From JAULUH01 sp032111745 (lineage in GTDB: Bacteria; Chloroflexota; Anaerolineae; JAAEKA01), in NCBI GenBank assembly GCA_032111745.1, contig JAULUH010000445.1, positions 1-11,063 of the forward strand: a stretch of 11,063 nucleotides of DNA. The letters are read 5' to 3'. The translations under genes were made by a program, and so were the position numbers. Of the stretch, positions 1 through 7,203 are shown piece by piece (within the stretch, counting starts at the first letter, position 1; each line of letters starts with the position of its first letter). The notes below the pieces were generated by a model. It had not been told where the DNA came from. It made no database searches and saw nothing but the letters and a program-made list of their open reading frames with translations.

Positions 1-1054
1 GCTGCCCGGCGCGTACGGCCCACTCTCGTTCGACCCATAAGAAGCGGGTCACCTCGTCGCGGACTGCCTCGCGCATGCGGGCGGCCGGGCCGACCTTATC
101 GATCTGGCGGCGCAGCGTGCGCGCCTGGTCCGGATGGCTCTCCTGGAGTCGCTGCCAGGCAGCCTCGAACTCCTCGCGGCGTCTGGCCAGCAGCGCGTCC
201 ACGTCCACAGGACTCTTCTGGTATTCCGCCAGTTGCCTGTCGAGCCAGTTGGGGTTCTCAGCCGGCCGTGGGATGGACAGCTCCGCCTCCTGAGGCCCGC
301 GATGGCCATAGGTTTCCAGGTATTCGGCGCGGCTCATCTTGCCCTGCGCCACCCTGGCCACGCCGACCACCGGCCCCAGGCTGGCCAGCATATCGCCTTC
401 GCTGCTCAGGTTGGAAAAGAGGGTATTGGCATCGGCCTCGCCGACCAGCTCAGCCAGCTCCATCCTGAACTTCATCGTGGCTTCCAGGGGTTGGGCGGCC
501 CCGCCCATGAGCCAGATCCCGTCAGCTAGCCCTGGTAGTATCTCCTGGTGCCAGATAGCAGCCAACTGGTCCCTGGCCTCGGTCTGCTGAATGCGCTGGC
601 GCAGTTCCTGGCAACGACTTGGGTTGGTTGCCAGGAACTCGGGCGCCCTTTTCCCGCCGCGCCTTTCCCTGAGACCCAGCGTGATCATGCGAGGGAGAGC
701 CAACACCATGGTCGAACGGGACAAAGGAACCGTTGGAATCTCCAGACCCTCTGGCACGGTGCCCAACAGACCCCGCATCTGCTCCATAGCAGCTTGCCTG
801 CTCTTGCCCAGGGCCAGCAACATGGAGATGCTGACGCTGACGTTGGCGTAATAGCGGCCACAGATGTTGCCCGAGAGATGGTAGCCCGGCAGGAAGCTGA
901 CCTGGCTCCAGACCTGCTCGGTGATGGAATAGGTGAAGGGGCTCATGACATCGGGCCGGGCCTCGCCGAAGTTGTTGCGCGACCAGAGAAAATCACCGCT
1001 GAGGCTGTCGTTCCACGCGCCGGTAGCCGGATCAAAACCATTTGGGTTGCTCAT
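1..1054 (-). CDS. PEP-utilising-superfamily protein lacking an ATP-grasp domain (partial, runs off left edge)
   Basis: The frame stays open for 351 codons from an ATG at 1054 to the window edge, so the C-terminus is missing. The start is supported by a strong Shine-Dalgarno (GGAGGAGGAAG, directly before ATG). The protein is clearly paralogous to the one at 7204-8919: both have FDPATG near the start, then GDFLW..NFGEA (residues 20-32), FLPGY..(T/S)GNI (54-64), a YGHRGP block followed by PRPAE.P.WLD (249-272), and WAVRAG (345-350). The GDFLW/NFGEA region resembles the segment that follows the ATP-grasp domain in PEP synthase and rifampicin phosphotransferase. No ATP-grasp domain precedes it. 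The phosphohistidine domain expected at the C-terminus lies outside the window. It overlaps the upstream 97-residue gene by 23 bp, which suggests translational coupling. Family membership is confident; substrate is unknown. Confidence 0.85.
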   Translation of the reverse strand, partial: MSNPNGFDPATGAWNDSLSGDFLWSRNNFGEARPDVMSPFTYSITEQVWSQVSFLPGYHLSGNICGRYYANVSVSISMLLALGKSRQAAMEQMRGLLGTVPEGLEIPTVPLSRSTMVLALPRMITLGLRERRGGKRAPEFLATNPSRCQELRQRIQQTEARDQLAAIWHQEILPGLADGIWLMGGAAQPLEATMKFRMELAELVGEADANTLFSNLSSEGDMLASLGPVVGVARVAQGKMSRAEYLETYGHRGPQEAELSIPRPAENPNWLDRQLAEYQKSPVDVDALLARRREEFEAAWQRLQESHPDQARTLRRQIDKVGPAARMREAVRDEVTRFLWVEREWAVRAGQ

Positions 1055-1325
1055 CTTCCTCCTCCAGCCCGCCGCCGGTCCTAATGCGGCGGACGGAGAT
1101 CACAGTCAGGTTCAGGTCCCAAAGCTTGCACAGCATGCCCCGCAGAGCAGCCTGGTCGGTCACAGGGCCGGTGAGGGTAGTAACAGGCGACCTGTCGCCG
1201 CTGTAGCCCAGCGTGGCCGCCAGGCCACCAAACCACTGCTGCCAGCCCTGGTCCAGCTCGCCCAGGACCTGGATCTCGTATACTGCTGGTGGATCGGTGT
1301 GCATCGAGCTTTTACGTTGGTCCAT
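1032..1325 (-). CDS. Small conserved protein of unknown function, 97 aa, upstream of the PEP-utilising gene
   Basis: A short gene that looks real. Residues 15-80 have the pattern YEIQVLGELDQGWQQWFGGL ... LTGPVTDQAALRGMLCKLWDL ... ISVRRI, which I recognise from many small uncharacterised bacterial proteins (roughly YEI.V.G.LD..W..WF.GL, then a LTGPV.DQAALHGLL.K..DL element). It has no signal peptide or membrane segment and should be cytoplasmic. Its stop lies 23 bp inside the next gene, whose Shine-Dalgarno is embedded in this gene's Glu-rich tail (GGGLEEEDEQ), so the two are almost certainly co-transcribed. The first ATG (1325) has no well-placed ribosome site; a second in-frame ATG is at 1304, just before the conserved part begins. 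Function is not known to me. Confidence 0.75.
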   Translation of the reverse strand: MDQRKSSMHTDPPAVYEIQVLGELDQGWQQWFGGLAATLGYSGDRSPVTTLTGPVTDQAALRGMLCKLWDLNLTVISVRRIRTGGGLEEEDEQPKWF

Positions 1326-1333
1326 TTGATTCC

Positions 1334-1363
1334 AGTATAGCTCCTGACCGGGAGATTTGTCAT
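1334..1363 (-). promoter_or_regulatory. Predicted sigma-70-type promoter for the small gene and PEP-utilising gene
   Basis: Read on the minus strand, ATGACA (-35, 1363-1358; 5 of 6 to consensus) is followed by an 18-base spacer and TATACT (-10, 1339-1334; 5 of 6). Transcription would start at about 1327, two bases before the ATG at 1325, so the message would be leaderless or nearly so, unless translation starts at the ATG at 1304. Confidence 0.55.
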
Positions 1364-1369
1364 CGACCA

Positions 1370-1392
1370 GGTGGGGGAATAGGGTGGGGGAA
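1370..1392. repeat. 10-bp direct repeat GGTGGGGGAA
   Basis: GGTGGGGGAA occurs at 1370-1379 and again at 1383-1392, between the terminator of the MalT-like gene and the promoter of the small gene. The G5 run at 1386-1390 could also pair with the C5 run at 1402-1406 and so compete with the terminator stem. It may be simple low-complexity sequence. Confidence 0.3.
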
Positions 1393-1424
1393 AAAGGAAA
1401 TCCCCCATCCAGGTGACGGGGGAT
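1391..1424 (-). terminator. Intrinsic terminator of the MalT-like gene
   Basis: On the minus strand, 34 bases after the stop codon at 1458, ATCCCCC (1424-1418) and GGGGGAT (1406-1400) form a 7-bp stem with an 11-base loop. The stem is followed by a pyrimidine tract, TTCCTTTTT (1399-1391). This is the right position and orientation to end the regulator's transcript and separate it from the next promoter. Confidence 0.65.
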
Positions 1425-1457
1425 GCCAGAAAAGCTTTGGATATGCTCACCAGCGAG

Positions 1458-4214
1458 TTAGATCAAGCCCAGGTCTCGAGCCCGTGCTACGGCGCCCCAC
1501 CGGCTGTGGACGTTCAGCTTCCCGTAGATACTCTTGCAGTGGGAGCGGACCGTGCTCACCGCGACGACCAGCTCACTGGCGATCTCGGGGTTGGACATGC
1601 CGGCGGCCAGCAGCCGCAGCACCTCCAGCTCGCGCTGGCTAAGGGATTCGACCAGGGGCTGGGCAGTAGAGGAGGCAGGCCCTGCTTCCCTACCGCTGGG
1701 TGCGGGCTCACCAAACGCCGCCAGGAGTTGAGTCACGTAGGCTGGAGCCACGCCCTGGGCACTGGCCTGGCGGAGCAGCGTGGCCATAGGCTCTCCCTCG
1801 TCCAGAAAGGTGCGCAGGTGCCCCCCGGGCTCGGCCAGGGACAGCGCCTGGGCGAGCGCGGCTATCGCCTGGTCAGCGCGGCCCACAGCCTGGAAGGCCA
1901 GGGCTCTCAGAATCTGTATCTCGATGATCAGGTCCACACGGTCCAAGTGTCTTGCTTCCGCCAACAGCACCTCCAGCAAGGCTAGCCCTTCGGAGGCCTG
2001 GCCTTGAAGGATGAGCACGCGTGCCAGCACGATCTGCTCGTATTTGCGCAGGCGGGCATCGATCAGGTGATGGGTGTCGTCGCGCTCAGGAACACCGACG
2101 GAAAACAGTCCTCGCCTTTCCGCCCAGCGCAGGGCCGCGGCAATGTCCCCCTCCATGGCGGACAGGTAGGCGAGCTGCAAAGCGGCAACGAGGTCGTCGA
2201 TTTCGGTGGCCTGAGATCTGCGGGCGATCTGTTGGGCCGTCTCCAGCGCCTGGTGCGCGCCGTCCCTATCGCCCTGGGCTAGCCTGACGCGTGCCAGGGG
2301 GAAGTAGGCATCGAAGGCCGCCAGCTCGCTCCATTGCCCGGCCAGCTCGAGGCCCTCAGTAAGGTAGCCCGCTGCTGCGTCCAGGTGGTTCCATTCCCGT
2401 TGCAGCTCGCCCAGCCCGATCAGCGGCTCGCTGGCGATGGGCAGCCGCCGTCCCTGAAAATCGGTCGCCAGCCGCAGTGCCCGTTCCAGAATCTCCCGGG
2501 CTCGATGCAGGAGGCCCTGGCGTGCCTGCAGCTTGGCCTGATAGCAGAGGGCGGCCACGGCGATCAGCCGGTTGCCGCTCTCCTGGCCCATGCGAGCGAC
2601 CTCAGCCAGGGCCTGCCTGCCATCGCGAGGGTCTCCATCGGCCAGCCGGGCCAGGCTCAAGATCCAGGCTACTACGTTGCGCAAGAACACCTCGCTCTCC
2701 GGCAGAAGATCAAAAGCCTGCTGGCATAGCTCCGCAGCATGGGGCATATCGGCCTGGAAGAGCATGAGATAGGCGCGTAGGGCAGCCAGCCTACCGGCCG
2801 CCATGTCGGCGCTCTCCGGGGACTCTTGCACCGCGAGCATGTCCTGCAGGCGTTGCTCGACAAGGTCCAGGGATTGGCCGCTCATCAACAGGGCCCAGGC
2901 ATGGAAGAAGCAGAGGGTCGGACGGCGGCGTACCGATTCGTCTGGCATCCTGTCTACCCAATTGAGAAAGGTCGTGATCTCGCTGCGCATCAGGGTCGCT
3001 TCGACGCTCTCTTCGATCAGAGCCGCCGCTCGCTCATGGTCGCCTGCAGCCAGGGCATGATCGATGGCCTCAGCCATGAGCCCGTGCTGCTCGTGCCAGG
3101 CACTGGCGCGACGATGCAGGGCTGCGAGGGAGTCTGGCAGGGATCGCGCCAGGCGCTGCTGTAACAGATCGGCAAAGAGCCGGTGGTAGCGATACCACTG
3201 GCGTTGATGGTCCAAGGGCACGATGAACAGGCTAGAATCCTCGAGATGTTCCAAGATGGCCTGGGAGCCAGCGAAGTCTGAGACAGGCAGCTCGTCGCCC
3301 AGCACGGCATCGCAGAGAGCGCCGGTTAGCCGCTCGAGGATCGACGTCTTGAGCAGGAACTGTTGGAGAGCTGGTGGCTGCCGCTCCAAGACCTCCTCCA
3401 CCAGATAGTCAAGAACAAAGCGATGGCTGCCGGCGAAGGCGCGGATGAACTCGGAGCGAGCCTGGCCGGTCAGGTCCGGGGGCTGTGCTTGCAGTGACAG
3501 GGCTGCCATCTGCAGGCCGGCGATCCAGCCCTCCGTGCGGGCCTCCAGGGCGTCCATGTCTTCCGGCCACAAGTCCAGGCCCATGACGTCGTTCAGGAAG
3601 GCGGCAGCTTCCGTCGCGGTGAAGCGCAGGTCGCTCTGGCGCAGCTCGGTCAGCTGGCCCCGCGCGCGCAGGCGCGGCAGAGGCAAGGGCGGATCGCCGC
3701 GGGTGGCGAGCACTAGGTGCAGGTTCTCCGATAGATGATCGATCAGGAAGGTCACAGCGTCGTGGATCACCTGGGATGTGACCCGGTGATAGTCGTCCAG
3801 GGCCAGAATCAGGGTCTGAGGTAGCGCCGCGAGCTGGTTGATAAGCTCGACGAGTTGGGCCTCGTGGAGGAGAGAACCGGCCAGGGCCAGGGCACCTGTG
3901 CTGGCCTGGCCGACAGCCTCATCGAGCTGGCGCAGCGCGGCAACCAGGTACGCGGAGAAGCGCGCTGGATCGTTGTCGCCCTCGTCCAGGGTGATCCACG
4001 CCACCCTGGGAGCCGGACCTTCGCCCTCTGGCAGGCTCTGAATCCACTCCCCCAGCAACGTTGTCTTGCCGAAACCCGCCGGAGCACAGACCAGGATGAG
4101 CCGATGTTGGTCGCGTAATCCGTCATTCAGGCGCTCTACAAGGCGAGGGCGCGGGACCAGGTTGGCGCGCAGCGCCGGGACATGCAGTTTCGTGGTGAGC
4201 AGAGGCCTATCCAT
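1458..4214 (-). CDS. MalT-like LuxR-family transcriptional regulator with STAND NTPase domain
   Basis: A complete 918-residue protein, close to the usual ~900 residues of the MalT/LAL family. The N-terminus (LLTTKLHVP...NLVPRPRLVERL) is typical. Walker A is CAPAGFGKTT (43-52) and Walker B is LILALDDYH (135-143), followed by ATRGDPPLPLPRLR (170-183) and EGWIAGLQMAAL (228-239), all marks of the STAND ATPase. WYRYHRLFADLLQQRL (340-355) leads into a long helical, TPR-like region to about residue 840. The last 61 residues are a LuxR-type helix-turn-helix (LSQRELEVLRLLAAGMSNPE ... TVRSHCKSIYGKLNVHSR). The family acts as ATP-dependent activators triggered by a small ligand bound to the TPR region; the ligand here is unknown. 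It diverges from the secreted protease gene, which is a plausible target. Confidence 0.93.
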   Translation of the reverse strand: MDRPLLTTKLHVPALRANLVPRPRLVERLNDGLRDQHRLILVCAPAGFGKTTLLGEWIQSLPEGEGPAPRVAWITLDEGDNDPARFSAYLVAALRQLDEAVGQASTGALALAGSLLHEAQLVELINQLAALPQTLILALDDYHRVTSQVIHDAVTFLIDHLSENLHLVLATRGDPPLPLPRLRARGQLTELRQSDLRFTATEAAAFLNDVMGLDLWPEDMDALEARTEGWIAGLQMAALSLQAQPPDLTGQARSEFIRAFAGSHRFVLDYLVEEVLERQPPALQQFLLKTSILERLTGALCDAVLGDELPVSDFAGSQAILEHLEDSSLFIVPLDHQRQWYRYHRLFADLLQQRLARSLPDSLAALHRRASAWHEQHGLMAEAIDHALAAGDHERAAALIEESVEATLMRSEITTFLNWVDRMPDESVRRRPTLCFFHAWALLMSGQSLDLVEQRLQDMLAVQESPESADMAAGRLAALRAYLMLFQADMPHAAELCQQAFDLLPESEVFLRNVVAWILSLARLADGDPRDGRQALAEVARMGQESGNRLIAVAALCYQAKLQARQGLLHRAREILERALRLATDFQGRRLPIASEPLIGLGELQREWNHLDAAAGYLTEGLELAGQWSELAAFDAYFPLARVRLAQGDRDGAHQALETAQQIARRSQATEIDDLVAALQLAYLSAMEGDIAAALRWAERRGLFSVGVPERDDTHHLIDARLRKYEQIVLARVLILQGQASEGLALLEVLLAEARHLDRVDLIIEIQILRALAFQAVGRADQAIAALAQALSLAEPGGHLRTFLDEGEPMATLLRQASAQGVAPAYVTQLLAAFGEPAPSGREAGPASSTAQPLVESLSQRELEVLRLLAAGMSNPEIASELVVAVSTVRSHCKSIYGKLNVHSRWGAVARARDLGLI

Positions 4215-4262
4215 GGGTCCTCACAGAAACGCCGCTACAGATGCCACTCATGGCCTGAATCC

Positions 4263-4292
4263 AGTGTACCATGGAACCGAGAGCGCAGCCAA
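4263..4292 (-). promoter_or_regulatory. Predicted promoter of the MalT-like regulator
   Basis: On the minus strand, TTGGCT (-35, 4292-4287) and TACACT (-10, 4268-4263) are 18 bases apart, each matching consensus at 4 of 6 positions. The start would be about 4256, giving a leader of roughly 40 bases before the ATG at 4214, which has GAGGA just upstream. An imperfect 12-bp dyad around CCATGG (4266-4277) overlaps the -10 and the spacer. Confidence 0.4.
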
Positions 4293-4325
4293 CCTCCTGA
4301 AAACTGCCTGGCCCCGGCCACACGC

Positions 4326-4354
4326 TTGCTCATATGCCGCGGCCAGAGTACAAT
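4326..4354 (+). promoter_or_regulatory. Predicted promoter of the secreted protease gene
   Basis: TTGCTC (4326-4331) and TACAAT (4349-4354) are separated by the ideal 17 bases; the -10 matches consensus at 5 of 6 positions, the -35 only at its TTG. The expected start is near 4361, giving a leader of about 53 bases before the ATG at 4414. The weak -35 would fit a promoter that depends on an activator. Confidence 0.5.
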
Positions 4355-4401
4355 CGCCTGGTCCCGGCCGCAGAGTGCCCGGACCGTCCCACACCTGGCG
4401 C

Positions 4402-4407
4402 AAGGAG
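4402..4407 (+). promoter_or_regulatory. Ribosome binding site that fixes the protease start
   Basis: AAGGAG lies 6 bases before the ATG at 4414 and directly precedes a clear signal peptide. The frame is open for 116 more codons upstream, but that stretch crosses the divergent regulator's promoter and start and has no protein-like character. A nearer ATG at 4409 is out of frame. Confidence 0.75.
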
Positions 4408-4413
4408 CATGTT

Positions 4414-7188
4414 ATGGTTCGACGATCTTCACGGCCATTGGCCGCCCTGCTATTGGCCCTCACCTTGTCGTTCTCCGTCCTCAGCGTTGCTGCGGCAGGC
4501 GTGGCAGCAGGTCCAGAGATGGCTCCAGCGGCCCAGGGCCCTGGAGAGCGCCTGCAAGCTGACACGGATGGCACGTCCGTGATCACCACGAATCCTGCCA
4601 CGGGGACGGCCAGCTTCGTGCGCTTCCCGGACCGGGACCGGAGCCCTATCCTGGCCGGTGCCTCGCCCGAGGCCCGGTCCATAGCCTTCTTCGACCAATA
4701 CGGAGAGCTCTTTGGGGTGCGCAACCCGCGCCTGGAGCTGCGGCTGGAGAGCAGCCAGCAAGACATCACGGGTGGCACCCACCTGGTCTACCGGCAGGTG
4801 TACCGGGGCCTCTCGGTGTTTGCCGCGGACCTGCGCACCCATTTCGACGCCCGGGGCCGGCTGGCCGCGGTGAACGGCACGTTCATCCCGGACATCACCA
4901 CCAGCGTCCAGCCTGCGCTGAGCGCAGAACAGGCCGCCGCCATCGCCGTCGACGTAGTGCTGGACCAGCTGGGCGTTACCCCCTCGCGTCCCGTCGTGGC
5001 AGCCGAGACGACGCTGACCATCTTCCGGGTGGGTCTGATCCAGGGTGTGATCGGGCCCAGCGTCCTGGCCTACAAGGTCATGGTGGCTAACGGTGACGAC
5101 GTACGAGAGTTCGTCTTCGTGGACGCCAACAAGGGCACGGTGTTAGACCAGTTCAGCGGCATCCACAACGGGCTGACCCGTGAGGTCTACGAGATAAGCC
5201 TGTCCCCTGGCAACCTGAAATGGCAGGAAGGTGATCCGGATCCCATCCCGGCCGGCTGGGCCGGCGGCAACACCCAACAGGTGACCGACTGGCAGAACGA
5301 GATCGACGGCGCCCGGGAGACCTACAACCTCTTCGGCAGCATGACCAACGGCGCCTGGCTCTCCTATGACAACGCCGGCGCCACGATGAAGACGGTCAAC
5401 AACGCGTCCAGCGTGTCCTGCCCCAACGCCAGCTGGAGCGGCGTCTCCACCAATTACTGCAGCGACGTCACCGGCGACGACACCGTGGCCCATGAGTGGG
5501 GGCACGCGTACACGGAGAAGACCCACAACCTGATCTACGCCTGGCAGCCGGGTGCGCTTAACGAGTCCTACTCCGACATCTGGGGCGAGGCGGTGGACCT
5601 GCTCAACGGCCGGGGGACCGATAGCCCCGGGATCCTGCGCAGCAGCGACGGCGCCTCGTGCTCCACCTACGACAACACCAGTTCTCCGCCGCTCGCTCGC
5701 CGGGACAACAGTTATCGCTGGGTCTCCGGCGAGGACGACCCGGCCTTTGGCGGCCCCATCCGCGACATGTGGCGCCCCGAGTGTCACCTGCACCCCGGAA
5801 AGGTGACGTCCTCGAGATACACCTGCAGCAGCAGCGACGGCGGCGGCGTGCACACCAACTCGGGCGTGCCCAACCACGGCTTTGCCCTGCTGGTGGACGG
5901 CGGCAGCTATAGCGGCCAGACCATCACCGGCATCGGCCTGACCAAGGCCGCGCACATCTACTGGCAAGCCCAGCAGTTCTACCAGAACCAGGCCAGCAAT
6001 TTCGTCGAGCATGCCGACGCCCTGGAGGCAGCCTGCTCCGACCTGCTGGGCACGCCGCTATATGAGCTGGTGACCACCGGCCCGGGCACCTGGGGCAATA
6101 CGACCCCCGCCCTCACCCAGGCGGACTGCAGCCAGCTCTCCAAGGTAGCCCTGGCCGTGGAGCTGCGCACGCCCCCCGACTGTACCTTCCAGCCCCTGTT
6201 CGATCCCAACGCGCCGGCCCTGTGCACGGGCGAGCTGAGCCCTGAAAGCCACCTGGCTCAGAACTTCGAGGCCGGCCTCGGCAGCTGGACCGTGGCCCAG
6301 GTGCCGTCCTTCCCCGCCACCTGGAACCCCCGGGACTGGCAGGTGGTCTCCGACCTGCCCCAGGGCCGGCCGGGCTCCGCGGCCTACGGGCCTGATCCGG
6401 CGGTAGGCGACTGCGCCCTGGACCTGGACAACGGCATCATCGTGCTGCAGAGCCCGGTGATCGCCATCCCGGCTGACACCACAGCGCCCGTGCGCCTGGC
6501 TTTCGACCACCTGGTCTCCATGGAGTTGAGCTGGGACGGCGGCAACCTCAAGGCCAGCGTCAACGGCGGGGCCTATAGCCTGGTGCCGGCCTCGGCTTTC
6601 ACCTTCAACGACTACCAGCGCACGTTGACGTCGGCAGCCAGTGGCAACGACAACCCCATGGCGGGACAGGCGGCCTTCACGGGCGGCGACGAGGGCGATG
6701 TGACCAGCGCGTGGGGCCAGAGCCAGATCAATCTGTCGGCCATTGGCGTCGATCCGGGCGACAGCGTGCAGCTGCGCTGGGAGCTAGGCACCGACGGCTG
6801 CAACGGCTGGGACGGCTGGTATGTGGACGACGTGCGCGTCTACACCTGCGAGACCTGCGCGGCACCGGGCGAGGCCGCCGAGCTGAGCATCGGCAAGGTG
6901 GACGGCAACACGCTGCGCCTGGAGTGGACGGCGGTGCCCGGCGCCACCGGATATGAAGTTTGGTCTGCCGTGAACGAGCCCTACTTCGACCCCACAGGCC
7001 TGGACTGCACGGCGCCAGCCCCCTACAGCTGCACCACCACGGCCAACACCTTCTACCAGGTGGACCAGCTAGGAGACCCGGCGCAGAACATCACCTACCT
7101 GGTGCGCGGCACCAGCAGCTGCGGCAGCGGCCCGTTCTCCGCGCGCCGCGGCGAGTTCGACTTCGCGATCGCGGCCGGAACGCCGTAG
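4414..7188 (+). CDS. Secreted M4 (thermolysin-family) zinc metalloprotease with C-terminal MAM-like and Fn3-like domains
   Basis: A complete 924-residue preproprotein. Residues 1-31 are a Sec signal peptide (MVRRSSRPLAALLLALTLSF...). Residues ~85-160 resemble the FTP propeptide and ~165-250 a PepSY segment. The catalytic domain (~255-575) has the zinc motif HEWGH (360-364), the third ligand E384 in NESYSDIWG, and D388; the 20-residue H364-E384 spacing equals that of thermolysin. H480 in GVHTNSG matches thermolysin's catalytic H231. The E384-H480 gap (96 residues) is longer than thermolysin's 65 and carries cysteines 416, 457 and 471. Residues ~612-812 look like a jelly-roll (MAM-like) domain ending GWDGWYVDDVRVYTC; ~817-924 look like an Fn3-type domain. 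There are 16 cysteines, suiting an extracellular disulfide-bonded enzyme. No sortase motif or C-terminal membrane segment is seen, so it is probably released or bound through its accessory domains. Confidence 0.93.
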   Translation: MVRRSSRPLAALLLALTLSFSVLSVAAAGVAAGPEMAPAAQGPGERLQADTDGTSVITTNPATGTASFVRFPDRDRSPILAGASPEARSIAFFDQYGELFGVRNPRLELRLESSQQDITGGTHLVYRQVYRGLSVFAADLRTHFDARGRLAAVNGTFIPDITTSVQPALSAEQAAAIAVDVVLDQLGVTPSRPVVAAETTLTIFRVGLIQGVIGPSVLAYKVMVANGDDVREFVFVDANKGTVLDQFSGIHNGLTREVYEISLSPGNLKWQEGDPDPIPAGWAGGNTQQVTDWQNEIDGARETYNLFGSMTNGAWLSYDNAGATMKTVNNASSVSCPNASWSGVSTNYCSDVTGDDTVAHEWGHAYTEKTHNLIYAWQPGALNESYSDIWGEAVDLLNGRGTDSPGILRSSDGASCSTYDNTSSPPLARRDNSYRWVSGEDDPAFGGPIRDMWRPECHLHPGKVTSSRYTCSSSDGGGVHTNSGVPNHGFALLVDGGSYSGQTITGIGLTKAAHIYWQAQQFYQNQASNFVEHADALEAACSDLLGTPLYELVTTGPGTWGNTTPALTQADCSQLSKVALAVELRTPPDCTFQPLFDPNAPALCTGELSPESHLAQNFEAGLGSWTVAQVPSFPATWNPRDWQVVSDLPQGRPGSAAYGPDPAVGDCALDLDNGIIVLQSPVIAIPADTTAPVRLAFDHLVSMELSWDGGNLKASVNGGAYSLVPASAFTFNDYQRTLTSAASGNDNPMAGQAAFTGGDEGDVTSAWGQSQINLSAIGVDPGDSVQLRWELGTDGCNGWDGWYVDDVRVYTCETCAAPGEAAELSIGKVDGNTLRLEWTAVPGATGYEVWSAVNEPYFDPTGLDCTAPAPYSCTTTANTFYQVDQLGDPAQNITYLVRGTSSCGSGPFSARRGEFDFAIAAGTP

Positions 7189-7203
7189 GGCGGCTGCGGC
7201 TGG

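Noticed and set aside
4066..4413. 116-codon N-terminal extension of the protease frame
   Set aside because: It crosses the regulator's coding start and the promoter region. The ATG at 4414 has a good ribosome site and a signal peptide directly after it.
5143..6012. Long open frame (289 codons) on the minus strand opposite the protease
   Set aside because: It lies wholly antisense to the catalytic domain of the M4 protease, has the Val/Ala/Gly-rich low-complexity make-up of a high-GC shadow frame, and shows no motif.
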